NCBI RefSeq assembly: GCF_013394795.1
Contig: NZ_JABXYU010000004.1
Coordinates: 124,001 to 188,000, forward strand
Direction: 5' to 3'
Length of the DNA: 64,000 nucleotides
Source: Leptotrichia sp. oral taxon 223
GTDB lineage: Bacteria > Fusobacteriota > Fusobacteriia > Fusobacteriales > Leptotrichiaceae
Below are positions 27,770 to 36,339 of this stretch, one piece after another. Below the pieces are notes generated by a model. It did no database searches. It saw nothing but the letters and a program-made list of their open reading frames with translations, and was not told the origin of the DNA. Made by a program: the position numbers and the translations under genes. Numbering within the stretch: position 1 is the stretch's first letter; every line of letters begins with the position of its first letter.

Positions 27770-28486
27770 TTAGTTGTACTTTTTATTTGGTTCAATATAA
27801 TCTGGCTCATAAACTTCTTTATATCTCTTAACATTTCTTTGTTCAAAAAATTCTTTTGGAATTTCTTCTTTAAATAGCTCTAACAAGTACTCGTATAATT
27901 TCCCTTCTGTTCCAAAATAATCTTTTCTTGATTGAATTTTTTTATTCTCAGTAATTACTGTAATTTCTTCCCAAATAAAAGGAACATAAAAATATGCTTC
28001 GCCTGTACTATCATTTATTGTTTTCAAATAGTCATATCCCTTGTCATCTTTTGATTCTCTATAGTATATTTTTATCTTTAACTCATTATTTTTATCAACG
28101 AAATAAAGTTCTAGTACATAATTAGTATAATTTTTTATTCTATAAAATTTACCATATAAAAATTTTTCTCCATTTTTCAATTCTATATAATCATTAGAAT
28201 AATATTTATTAAGATAATCCCTGTTGAACATTTTTTCAAATTCTTTTCTTGTCTTATCAATATTGTCCAATGACTGAATTTGATGTGGATGTAATTTAAA
28301 ATATAATTCAAATTCTTCTCTACTGTAACTCTTAGAATTAAGTATAACATTTGTTCCACCCATAACATTCCCAAAAATAGATTTTCCTATTTCTGTCAAC
28401 TCTTTATGAAAAGGAATATTGTCATCATCTTTAGATAACATTAAATTTGAAAGAACAAAAAATAATATTAATAACTTTTTTTTCAT
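27770..28486 (-). CDS. Putative immunity protein for the 28.5-kb toxin module
   Basis: The protein is 238 aa with a signal peptide (MKKKLLILFFVLSNLMLS). The mature part is hydrophilic and rich in Y, K and E, with YFKLHPHQIQSLDNIDKT and FYRIKNYTNYVLELYFVDK; I do not recognise the family. The start ATG overlaps the stop of the upstream toxin module by 4 bp (ATGA), typical of a coupled toxin-immunity pair. The signal peptide implies that it acts in the periplasm, hence the cognate toxin should act there or on the envelope. Confidence 0.6.
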   Translation of the reverse strand: MKKKLLILFFVLSNLMLSKDDDNIPFHKELTEIGKSIFGNVMGGTNVILNSKSYSREEFELYFKLHPHQIQSLDNIDKTRKEFEKMFNRDYLNKYYSNDYIELKNGEKFLYGKFYRIKNYTNYVLELYFVDKNNELKIKIYYRESKDDKGYDYLKTINDSTGEAYFYVPFIWEEITVITENKKIQSRKDYFGTEGKLYEYLLELFKEEIPKEFFEQRNVKRYKEVYEPDYIEPNKKYN

Positions 28487-29169
28487 CTTTTTTTCTCCAT
28501 TTCTTGTCTTGTTCTGTTGACTTTAGCTTCTTCTTCTGGAGATATTCCAAAATCAATGAGTATTCCATGAGATACTCTGAAATCAAGACTGTAATTATTG
28601 GTAATACAGTTTATTCTGATACATTTGTGTTCTTTATTTCCATATGCATGTGAACCACTTCTGTCAGCTCCAAACTTTTCTGTCCTGCTGTTATCTTTTT
28701 CATTTGTAATAAATACTTTTTTTGGGGTTTTTATTAATTCATCTACCAGTTTATTACTTTTAACATATTTTTTAGCACTATCACTTAATTCTTTTTTATT
28801 TCCTTTAGCATCTTTAACAAAATCTATTTCATAACCACATTTATTTGCATTTCCTTCATCGCATTCTTTTTTATATTTATTACTTATATCTTTTTTCAAT
28901 TCTAAATCATAACCAGTAAACTCTTCAAGATATTTTATTATTTTTTCTCTATCCTCATCTGTTATATCAGAACTTGCATCCAAGAAAATTCTATACTGCA
29001 TATCATCAAGCCTGTATCCATTAAGTCTAGCTCTATCTCCGTCTGTCATGCTCGATTTCATCAAGTCCACTATCTCTCTATCTGTTACGTATCCACTGTC
29101 CTTTATGTCTTGTAGGAAGTTTCCGTACACTCCTTCCACATATCTTGCCTGGTATTCGCTTGCATTCAC
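28483..29169 (-). CDS. Orphan toxin C-terminal module, unknown toxin domain
   Basis: 228 aa from GTG 29169; the reading frame is open further upstream (to about 29250) without a start codon, so this is a sliced module. The first ~90 residues (ASEYQARYVEGVYGNFLQDI, TDGDRARLNGYRLDDMQ) match the pre-toxin block of 27058-27738. The C-terminal ~130 residues, from about KYKKECDEGNANKCGYEIDF, are unique and contain paired cysteines (CDEGNANKC, CIRINC) and SGSHAYGNKEH; I know no family. The next gene overlaps by 4 bp and is the likely immunity gene. Confidence 0.6.
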   Translation of the reverse strand: MNASEYQARYVEGVYGNFLQDIKDSGYVTDREIVDLMKSSMTDGDRARLNGYRLDDMQYRIFLDASSDITDEDREKIIKYLEEFTGYDLELKKDISNKYKKECDEGNANKCGYEIDFVKDAKGNKKELSDSAKKYVKSNKLVDELIKTPKKVFITNEKDNSRTEKFGADRSGSHAYGNKEHKCIRINCITNNYSLDFRVSHGILIDFGISPEEEAKVNRTRQEMEKKR

Positions 29170-29251
29170 TGAGGCAATTACGTTTGAGAACTTTGAAGAA
29201 AACTTAAATCCAGTATAAATTAATATAACGAATCCAAGTTTTCTTGTTTGA

Positions 29252-29632
29252 CTATCTTAACACAAAATCTAATATTGTAAAATATAAAGGCAACCCTGTT
29301 TCAAATATAACAGAAAGATAGAAAAATAATCTTTTTATCTTAATATCACTTTCTTTAAGGAATAAGATAATTGTTCGTAAAAGATAAAACATAATAATTC
29401 CACTAAGAAATGCAAGCATTGCAATGTCCTGTTCATTAATGTATTCAGGAATATTTTGTAAAATTACCCATTTATAGATTGTAAAAACCGACAATACAAT
29501 GAAAAAAATTGATAATACAAAATCTATTAAAGTTACAAAATTCCTGAAATAATTCTCAAAAAACTTTCTCTTATTTCTAATCTTAAAATATTGCCATATT
29601 ATACTTAAAATTAATACTTGATAATTATCCAT
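29252..29632 (-). CDS. Small membrane protein in the toxin island
   Basis: 126 aa with three or four predicted membrane helices (FVTLIDFVLSIFFIVLSVFT, IAMLAFLSGIIMFYLLRTII, a C-terminal LSVIFETGLPLYFTILDFVL). No family is recognised. A degenerate copy of its 5' half lies at 30860-31025, so the gene was once duplicated together with a toxin module. It is probably a membrane-acting immunity protein whose toxin is gone. Confidence 0.5.
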   Translation of the reverse strand: MDNYQVLILSIIWQYFKIRNKRKFFENYFRNFVTLIDFVLSIFFIVLSVFTIYKWVILQNIPEYINEQDIAMLAFLSGIIMFYLLRTIILFLKESDIKIKRLFFYLSVIFETGLPLYFTILDFVLR

Positions 29633-29637
29633 AAATT

Positions 29638-29765
29638 TTATTTCTCCAAGCTTTTTAAATATTTTTTAATTTCATATGTATTTTTATGACTTAAATCGTA
29701 TATTATTTCTTTCTTATCTCCGTTATAATTATAATATTTTATTAAGTTGGAATTTAATAATTTTT
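29638..29765 (-). pseudogene. C-terminal remnant of an unknown gene
   Basis: An open frame without a start codon encodes LLNSNLIKYYNYNGDKKE, continuing to EIKKYLKSLEK and TAA at 29638. Its upstream limit is a stop codon inside the 3' end of the next gene. It appears to be a leftover tail of a lost gene. Confidence 0.35.
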
Positions 29766-30131
29766 GCTATCAATAAATATTAATACATTATAAAATAATA
29801 TCCATAGAACATCTATAATTAATAACAAATTTATTTCTTTTTTTACTTTTATTAACTCAATTATTCTTTTTATAATTAAATAAAATTTATATATTCCTAA
29901 AAAACTTAATATTAGACATATTGACATAATCAATAATTTAGAAATATTAAAATTTTTTTCAAATGTCAATGCAAAAACTCCTAGTGGAAATAATAAAAAT
30001 TTATTAACTGACCAAATAATATCAACTACATATATACAAACCAATATTTTTTTATTCTCTATTCTATAATATAAATAAATTTTTAAAAAAGATATTAAAA
30101 GATAAATTATTGTAAACAAAATATATATCAT
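29754..30131 (-). CDS. Small membrane protein in the toxin island
   Basis: 125 aa with about four membrane helices, from MIYILFTIIYLLISFLKIYL to LLLIIDVLWILFYNVLIFID. No family is recognised. It sits between two other short membrane proteins after an orphan toxin module and has the AT-rich composition of the putative immunity genes. Function is unknown; orphan immunity is the simplest reading. Confidence 0.5.
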   Translation of the reverse strand: MIYILFTIIYLLISFLKIYLYYRIENKKILVCIYVVDIIWSVNKFLLFPLGVFALTFEKNFNISKLLIMSICLILSFLGIYKFYLIIKRIIELIKVKKEINLLLIIDVLWILFYNVLIFIDSKNY

Positions 30132-30149
30132 AAATTATCACCTTAAACT

Positions 30150-30551
30150 TTAAACTCTAATCAACTCCATAAGACTGGTATTTTTAAAAAACCACCAATA
30201 ACCAAAAATTATTATATATATTGGAAATATAAAAAACTTAATAATATTCAAATCGGAATAAATAATACTTAATATCATCAATAAAGCAAGTAATAAAAAA
30301 ACTAACAAAATTCCTGCACAATATAAAATAAAATATTTATTATAATTTAAATATACTTCTTCTTTATCTGAAAATTCTAAAAAAATTTTTTTGCTTTTTG
30401 AAAAAAATAACGAATATTCCACAGAAAATTTATTACTGAAAACTTCAATAGAAATTTCTGATTCTGGCTTTAAATGATATTCTTCTTCATCAATCCATAA
30501 AGTAATGTAATCGTATCTCGCCCAAATATTGTTTTTTACTTTTATTTCCAT
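30150..30551 (-). CDS. Putative immunity membrane protein for the 30.6-kb module
   Basis: 133 aa. A soluble N-terminal domain (IWARYDYITLWIDEEEYHLK, beta-rich) is followed by two membrane helices (YFILYCAGILLVFLLLALLMILSI and IIKFFIFPIYIIIFGYWWFF). AGAGG precedes ATG 30551. It begins 20 bp after the stop of the truncated toxin module at 30572-30858, the position held by the immunity gene in the other modules. The family is not recognised. Confidence 0.55.
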   Translation of the reverse strand: MEIKVKNNIWARYDYITLWIDEEEYHLKPESEISIEVFSNKFSVEYSLFFSKSKKIFLEFSDKEEVYLNYNKYFILYCAGILLVFLLLALLMILSIIYSDLNIIKFFIFPIYIIIFGYWWFFKNTSLMELIRV

Positions 30552-30571
30552 ATTTTACCTCTTTTTTAAAG

Positions 30572-30858
30572 TTATTTTGTCTTTTCCCTAAGTTTTTTTA
30601 AGATTTCTTTCTCATGATTCCTTATATATTTTTCCGCTGCTAATGTAATGCTTCCAAGACCATTTGCTTGTCTCAAAATTGTCAAAATTCCTGATATTAT
30701 TTTTCCTTTCCATCCACTAATAGATTTCCGACTTGAAACTCCAGTAGTATAAAATCCACCTATATTTATAGGCGAAGAAACTCCAGCACCTAAATAGCCA
30801 GCATTCTCCCAGTCATTTCCAAGCTGTCCAGCATTTAAGAATATTATATATTAATATC
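30572..30858 (-). pseudogene. Truncated orphan toxin module after boundary motif NAGQLGNDWEN
   Basis: An open frame with no start codon reads LNAGQLGNDWENAGYLGAGV and then a ~70-residue tail ending LAAEKYIRNHEKEILKKLREKTK. The motif NAGQLGNDWEN is identical to that in the module at 32138-33016 (YNAGQLGNDWENKSS), where the sequence diverges right after it, so it marks the pre-toxin/toxin junction. The new tail has a Gly-rich hydrophobic segment that could insert in membranes. As it stands it cannot be translated from a normal start. Confidence 0.6.
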
Positions 30859-30859
30859 C

Positions 30860-31025
30860 AGATATAAATTATAACGGATGATAATATAATGATAAAGACA
30901 GATAATATAAAATCTATTAAAATTACATAATTCTAAAAATAAACATCAAAAATCTTTTATTATTTCTGATCTTAAAATATTGTCATATGATACCAAAATT
31001 AAAAATTAATATTATTCATAGTTCT
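30860..31025 (-). pseudogene. Degenerate copy of the 29252-29632 membrane gene
   Basis: DNA here matches the first ~130 bp of the gene at 29252-29632 (for example AAAATCTATTAAA, and CTTAAAATATTG with its context) but has several stop codons and indels. It shows that toxin/immunity units have been duplicated and are decaying. Confidence 0.5.
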
Positions 31026-31093
31026 ACTTCTTTTCCTTCCAATTTATTCTTAGTAAAAAAATTGATTAATATTGATTTTATTAAATTTTGCTA

Positions 31094-32077
31094 TTACATC
31101 TTATTATTTAGATATTTTTGTAACGATATTTTATCAACAAATATAAAGCTACTATTTGTTAAATAAGGATAATGTGTTTCTTTTTCATAATAAAGTTTAT
31201 ACAAACTTAATTTTGACTTACTTTTAGAATCTATAATTTCTATTTTTCCATATTCTGAATACAGCTTATCTAATGGTATAGGTTTTAATTCAATAATTGC
31301 GAACAAATTGTCATTGATTTTTACAGGATAACCTCCTATTTTAGTTTTTTTATCTATTTTACTTATAATTTTATCGGAATTTTTTTTTGACCTTTTGACT
31401 ATATTGTTTTTCTTCATGTAATAAATTTCACCATCAACATAGTCAAATGGCAAATCTCCATCAAAAAGAAATTCTGAAATATTTTTAAATTTATTAAAAC
31501 TATAAATTTTATTTTCTTTTGAATATATAATTTCATTCTCTTTTATTACAGGCAATCCTTGTCCATTATAAGTCAAAATTTCTTTTATTTCTTCAGTTTT
31601 TACATTATATGAATATAATATAGATTCATTCTCCTTTAGATTACTATCCAATCTATCGCCAACAGAAAAATATACATTATTTCCTATTTTTTTCATATAA
31701 GGCATCTTATCTTTAAAAATAAATGGAAATGGTATTTTTTCAATTATTTTATTATTTTTAATATCATATCTTACTACAAAACTTTTTTCTATTATAGTGT
31801 TAACGTCTTTATAATAGGAATCTCGTTCAAAATAAAATATATTTTGATTCTCAACAGATAAAATATCTGTTGCATATTCTGCGTTAAATTCAAATATTTT
31901 ATCCTTTCCATTAAAAATAACTATTTTTGCTTCCTTATCCATTGTATTGAATATAGTTATGAAATATTTTTTTTTTAACATATTAAAAATTTTTATTCTC
32001 TCAAGTATAACTTTTCCATAAAAAATAATTATCAATAATAAGCAAAAAAAGCAGAGTAAACGTATAAGTTTATTCAT
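31094..32077 (-). CDS. Putative immunity protein, membrane-anchored beta-propeller-like
   Basis: The protein is 327 aa. One N-terminal membrane helix (LIRLLCFFCLLLIIIFYGKV) is followed by repeated short beta-strand motifs: IFYFERDSYYKDVNTIIEKS, VVRYDIKNNKIIEKIPFPF, ILYSYNVKTEEIKEILTY, IYSFNKFKNISEFLF, GEIYYMKKNNIVKRS. These look like blades of a propeller (DUF5050/TolB-like arrangement) facing the periplasm. The gene starts 60 bp after the toxin module at 32138-33016 and fills the immunity position. The specific family is not identified. Confidence 0.55.
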   Translation of the reverse strand: MNKLIRLLCFFCLLLIIIFYGKVILERIKIFNMLKKKYFITIFNTMDKEAKIVIFNGKDKIFEFNAEYATDILSVENQNIFYFERDSYYKDVNTIIEKSFVVRYDIKNNKIIEKIPFPFIFKDKMPYMKKIGNNVYFSVGDRLDSNLKENESILYSYNVKTEEIKEILTYNGQGLPVIKENEIIYSKENKIYSFNKFKNISEFLFDGDLPFDYVDGEIYYMKKNNIVKRSKKNSDKIISKIDKKTKIGGYPVKINDNLFAIIELKPIPLDKLYSEYGKIEIIDSKSKSKLSLYKLYYEKETHYPYLTNSSFIFVDKISLQKYLNNKM

Positions 32078-32137
32078 AAATACCTCATTTCATCTAATTA
32101 TATTATTTCTTTTTATTATGTTTTATTAAATTTTTTA

Positions 32138-33016
32138 TTATCTTTCTTTCAATTTTTTTTCTTCATTTGCTGTTAAATTCAATTCGTATTCTATTAAATC
32201 CTGTTTTTCTTTATGCATATTTAAATATTCATTTCTATTTACTTCAACATATACACCATCACCTTTAGAATGAAGAAATCCCCAAACGGCATTAGGATTA
32301 TATCTACCGTAATTATATACTATACCATCAATCTCGATAGATATATGACCAAAGTCTATTATACCTTTATATGGTACGTGATAGAAAATACTAGACTTAT
32401 TCTCCCAATCATTCCCAAGCTGCCCAGCATTATACGCCAAGTTGCTTCCTATCATATAAAGTGGTGTATCCTTCGCACGTTTGTTAAAGTAATTCTCAAA
32501 CTGTCTTCCATAGAAACTTGCGTAGTCCTCCGAGTCTTTTAATCCATTGTTGTTTCTATGGTAGATGTGTCTTCCTTCCTCAGCTATTGTTCCTATTGCA
32601 TCTGCAAAGTCCTGTATATTTTCAGCTACTATTACTACTTTCCCGTTTCCTACATGGTAAGCTCTTCCTGCTATTGCATCTGCTCCCACCACTTCCTTGA
32701 TGTTAGGGTCATTCAGGCTAATTATCTGCAAGTCATCTATATTTTGCTGTGCCGCCACTTCTGCCATCATCTGTGCTATAGTTTCGTCAAGGATAAATCC
32801 ATCTGACAGTCCTGCTCTCTCAAGATCATCCCTAGTTTTCTCATAATCAATTCTGTCCCTGTAGTAAAGTCCAATATTCTTATCTTCATTTTCAATTACA
32901 GCCTTCATTATTTCTGATACTCTTTCAACCTTGTTCTTTGCCTGAGCTACGTCATTATTGAACTTTTCTCTTCCATAATTTGTTGCCCAGTATTTCAATT
33001 TTTTGGGAAAACTCAA
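32138..33016 (-). CDS. Orphan toxin C-terminal module with GHISIEIDG domain
   Basis: 292 aa from a TTG at 33016 (AAAAGG upstream). Residues ~8-200 are a conserved pre-toxin region (LKYWATNYGREKFNNDVAQA, VGADAIAGRAYHVGNGKVV, IAEEGRHIYHRNN) ending in NAGQLGNDWEN. The C-terminal ~85 residues differ from other modules: IDFGHISIEIDGIVYNYGRY followed by NPNAVWGFL. The GHxSIEIDGxxYxYGRY pattern recalls DUF4105/papain-like permuted hydrolases in polymorphic toxins, with His as a candidate catalytic residue; this is tentative. The pre-toxin part is richer in G+C than the tail. Confidence 0.6.
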   Translation of the reverse strand: MSFPKKLKYWATNYGREKFNNDVAQAKNKVERVSEIMKAVIENEDKNIGLYYRDRIDYEKTRDDLERAGLSDGFILDETIAQMMAEVAAQQNIDDLQIISLNDPNIKEVVGADAIAGRAYHVGNGKVVIVAENIQDFADAIGTIAEEGRHIYHRNNNGLKDSEDYASFYGRQFENYFNKRAKDTPLYMIGSNLAYNAGQLGNDWENKSSIFYHVPYKGIIDFGHISIEIDGIVYNYGRYNPNAVWGFLHSKGDGVYVEVNRNEYLNMHKEKQDLIEYELNLTANEEKKLKER

Positions 33017-33056
33017 ACCTTTTTTTTATTTGCTTAAAGATTTGAGTTTTTGTTTC

Positions 33057-34544
33057 TTAATTTTTAATCTTTTTACAAAAATGATACTTATTATTTTTAT
33101 CTTTAGATGAATTTTCGCCAGTTAATTCAAAGGTTTTTACATCCATTTCTTTTATAGGAATTGTACCGCAATATATTGTATTTTTATCTTTAGAATATAC
33201 AGAATTTAATACTTCAAATGTTTCTGCATCTGCATTTTCTAGTTCCCGAAGATAAATTTGATTTTTATCTTTTTCAAAATAATTGACATCAAAATTTTTA
33301 TTTAAAATATTCCTATCCAGGTAATAAACTCTACTTTTATCTTTTAAATAAACTGAATTTAAAACTTTTACTTTCCTTGCATCTATATTTCCTATCCTTT
33401 TATCCTTGTAATAAATATTATTTTTATCTCTTGCATAATTAGAATTAAGAACTTCAAATGTTTCTGTATCAGTAGTTGTTAAGGGTATTCCGTGATAATA
33501 AATATTATTTTTATCTTTGGCATAAGAATCATTTAAAATCTTAAAAGTTTTCAGATTTAAATCCTTCCTTTTTTTATCATGATAAAAAATACTATCTTTA
33601 TCTTTGGAATAACCATAGTTCAAAATTTTAAATGTCTCCATATTTATATTTTCTAATTTTTTCCCTAAATAATATATACCATTTCTATCTTTGGAATAGC
33701 TTTCATCTAAAAGATTAAAAGTTTTAGCATCCCTATTCCCTATTATTTCACCATCATAATAATATACATTATTTTTATCTTTGGAATACTGGTCATTCAA
33801 CACTTCAAAAGTTCTCACATCCGCTTCTTTTAATTTATTATTTAAATAGTAAATATTATTTTTATCTTTGGAATAAATATAGTTTAAAACATTAAAAGTT
33901 TTTATATCTGCTTTATTTATCTCATTTCCATCATAAAATACATTATCTTTGTCTTTTGAATAATGGTTTATGTCTCTTTTATCCTCAATAATCATAAAAG
34001 TTTTTGGATTTGCTTTTATTTTTTTTCCTTTATAATAAATATTTTTTTTGTCCTGTGCATATCCTGAATGCAGTTCTATAAAGCTTTCATAATCTGCCTC
34101 CTCGACTTTTACTAATATTGGAACACCCATAGATATAGTTGAAAAATATATTCCATTTTTATCTTTCAGATAAACATTTAATATATCATTTTTTTTATTT
34201 TTAAATACTTTGACTGTATCAGTATCGATTCCTTCAAGTTCATATTGAAATTTATAAACTTTGTCTTTATCCCTGGATATCCCTCTTGCAATGGGAATAA
34301 AACTTTTAATATCTACTTTGAATATACTGCTGTCTCTAAAATAGACAGTATTCTTATCCTTAGCAAAAAACTCATCTATAACTTCAAAGCTTTCTATATC
34401 AGCAGGAATTTCCCCATCTATCGAAGTGTTCACAACTCTATTATGTCCTGAATATACTGAACTGCCTTCAAATCTGTACATGCTGTAGCTTAGATTTCCA
34501 ATTGCAATGAGCAATGTCAATATTTCTAACTTTATTCTTTTCAT
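33057..34544 (-). CDS. DKNYY-repeat protein, putative immunity partner of the HENNH toxin
   Basis: The protein is 495 aa with a signal peptide (LEILTLLIAIGNLSYSMYRF). I count 15 repeats of about 31-40 residues with the core YSKDKNNIYYxxxxIxxxDxxTFxxLN, the DKNYY family. It begins 3 bp after the stop of the toxin-like gene at 34548, the tightest toxin-neighbour spacing in the island. Inference: it is the periplasmic immunity or inhibitor partner. The repeats are regular enough that recombination between them is likely. Confidence 0.7.
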   Translation of the reverse strand: MKRIKLEILTLLIAIGNLSYSMYRFEGSSVYSGHNRVVNTSIDGEIPADIESFEVIDEFFAKDKNTVYFRDSSIFKVDIKSFIPIARGISRDKDKVYKFQYELEGIDTDTVKVFKNKKNDILNVYLKDKNGIYFSTISMGVPILVKVEEADYESFIELHSGYAQDKKNIYYKGKKIKANPKTFMIIEDKRDINHYSKDKDNVFYDGNEINKADIKTFNVLNYIYSKDKNNIYYLNNKLKEADVRTFEVLNDQYSKDKNNVYYYDGEIIGNRDAKTFNLLDESYSKDRNGIYYLGKKLENINMETFKILNYGYSKDKDSIFYHDKKRKDLNLKTFKILNDSYAKDKNNIYYHGIPLTTTDTETFEVLNSNYARDKNNIYYKDKRIGNIDARKVKVLNSVYLKDKSRVYYLDRNILNKNFDVNYFEKDKNQIYLRELENADAETFEVLNSVYSKDKNTIYCGTIPIKEMDVKTFELTGENSSKDKNNKYHFCKKIKN

Positions 34545-34547
34545 TTT

Positions 34548-36182
34548 TTAATCCCCGTTCTTCCCTATTCTTCTAGAAATTGACGTATATTTTTCATATC
34601 CAGTTGCATTTATATTCATACTATCGTATTCTCTAAGATTTTGTGCATATATTGCTGATAATCCACCATTCGGAGCTGTATATATATTATTTAAGATGAA
34701 CCATCTGCCCACATCTGCTAACTTGTCATTATATCCCTTATTTGCTAACTGATTATAGTTAATTCCAAAGAAATCTTGCACACCATGATTATTTTCATGG
34801 AAAACAGTTCCAATATTTCTTATTGCATTTCCTACAACTATTTCTTTTGAAACCATATCATAGTAGGCACTTGATCCCAGATTTAAATCTGTCTTTACTG
34901 AAGGATTTTCCCAGCGTCCTGCACTGTCTATATTAGGTTTTACATTAAACTTTATACGATTTACAGTAATAATTCCATTTTTTACAGCGAACTTATTGTT
35001 ATTATAATTTTTATACAAATATCTTTCTAAAGTATCTTGTGTTGATTTCTGTACTTCTTTTATAATTTCCTCATTTATTTCTTTTATTCTTTCTTTTACT
35101 CTTTCATCTTTTTCATCCAGTCCCTCTAATCCGCTATAAACGCCTTTATTCAGTATAGTTTTTTGCTGTTCCTGTATATACTTATTATTATGAATATTTA
35201 CTATCCCTCTAGTTATCCATTCATCTTGAAATTTTTGATATTCTTCATTTTTTTCAATTTTTTCTTCATATATTAATGTATAAACAGCACCAACAACATA
35301 TTCTGCTTCAGTAGTTTTTCCTCCTAGATATTTTTCATTATTTATATTAATTTTTTCAATAAAATTCTCATCTATATAATTTTTTAAAAATTTTTCTATA
35401 TTATCATAGCTTAATTCTTTTTCACCTCTTTCATTTACAATATATAATTTTTTATCTTCAGATAAGTCATTGTTTATTTTACTAATATCTACGTATTTTT
35501 TTATTTTTTCTTTACTGTTATCAGTATATTCAAAGTATAGTCTTCTAGTTTCTTCTATAAATGAATAAACCTCTTTTTCCTTCTCTGATAATTTTTCACC
35601 TCTTTCAGCTTTTTCCTGTATTCTCTTAATATTTAAGTAAGTCAGTTCATTCCTTATTTTTTCAATGTTGTATTTTGTGGAAGCCTTATCCATAGCAGTT
35701 TTAAGTTTTTCTCTGGAATAATCATTAAGCCAATATTCAGTACCTAAATCAATATTCATAGGCAGTATCTTCTTATCCTTTTTCACTTCAACCATATTGT
35801 TTATGTCCCTATTCACACCACTCAAGTCAGCCTTCTCTCCGTTTACAGTAATTCCTGTAACTTCACCTACTGTAGCCTTTACCTTCGCTACATAGTCTGT
35901 TTCACTGTAGTTCAGTCTTGTTCCAACTGCTACTCCACCTGTTGCTTCTCCTGTCAGTCTTCCGTTTCTGTATATTTCTGTTACTCCTGGAGTAAATGTC
36001 ATATTGATTCCAATATTTCTTGACTTGTCAATGTCCTTTAAGTCCTCGTGTTCATAGCCGTTTGAGTTTAATGTGAAGTTTCCGTCAATTAATGAGCCTA
36101 CCTGCTTCACTGTCCCTTTTACGTCAAGGAAACCTGCTCCCGCTGTAAACTCTGTAACGTTTCTTGTTATTCTCTGCTCCAC
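34548..36182 (-). CDS. Adhesin/toxin fragment ending in an HENNH zincin-like domain
   Basis: 544 aa from a GTG with no proper ribosome site; the frame is open upstream to a stop near 36210 (KTHGHTRTDVEQRITRNVTE), so it is a piece cut from a large haemagglutinin-repeat exoprotein. Residues ~1-150 are adhesin-like (FTAGAGFLDVKGTVKQVGSL, GEATGGVAVGTRLNYSETDY). The middle is charged and helical. The C-terminal ~130 residues contain IGTVFHENNHGVQDFFGINY, an HExxH motif, and GRWENPSVKTDLNLGSSAYY. A metallopeptidase toxin is the natural reading. A DKNYY protein follows after 3 bp. Confidence 0.6.
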   Translation of the reverse strand: MEQRITRNVTEFTAGAGFLDVKGTVKQVGSLIDGNFTLNSNGYEHEDLKDIDKSRNIGINMTFTPGVTEIYRNGRLTGEATGGVAVGTRLNYSETDYVAKVKATVGEVTGITVNGEKADLSGVNRDINNMVEVKKDKKILPMNIDLGTEYWLNDYSREKLKTAMDKASTKYNIEKIRNELTYLNIKRIQEKAERGEKLSEKEKEVYSFIEETRRLYFEYTDNSKEKIKKYVDISKINNDLSEDKKLYIVNERGEKELSYDNIEKFLKNYIDENFIEKININNEKYLGGKTTEAEYVVGAVYTLIYEEKIEKNEEYQKFQDEWITRGIVNIHNNKYIQEQQKTILNKGVYSGLEGLDEKDERVKERIKEINEEIIKEVQKSTQDTLERYLYKNYNNNKFAVKNGIITVNRIKFNVKPNIDSAGRWENPSVKTDLNLGSSAYYDMVSKEIVVGNAIRNIGTVFHENNHGVQDFFGINYNQLANKGYNDKLADVGRWFILNNIYTAPNGGLSAIYAQNLREYDSMNINATGYEKYTSISRRIGKNGD

Positions 36183-36214
36183 GTCAGTTCTTGTATGCCC
36201 GTGTGTTTTTCAAT

Positions 36215-36238
36215 TAAAACAGCTTTAGATTATTAGTA
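36215..36238. repeat. Right copy of the 24-bp direct repeat
   Basis: TAAAACAGCTTTAGATTATT followed by AGTA; two mismatches against 25115-25138. On the minus strand it lies directly upstream of the abrupt start of the adhesin fragment, so it probably marks a recombination junction. Confidence 0.55.
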
Positions 36239-36280
36239 GAGCCGCTTTGCTATGAAATATTGCAGATAGTTAGCAGAAAA

Positions 36281-36316
36281 CTCAAATTTCTCATAGGTTA
36301 GTACAAGAAATTTGAG
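36281..36316. terminator. Bidirectional hairpin terminator after immunity copy 2
   Basis: CTCAAATTTCT/AGAAATTTGAG, a perfect 11-bp stem with a 14-nt loop. T runs follow on both strands (TTTTC on the minus strand, eight T on the plus strand). Confidence 0.6.
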
Positions 36317-36339
36317 CCTATTTTTTTTAATTATATTTT

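Noticed and set aside
33057-34544. DKNYY repeats as an assembly artefact
   Set aside because: Repeats differ at many positions and keep one open frame over 495 codons; a second, different DKNYY gene exists at 11278.
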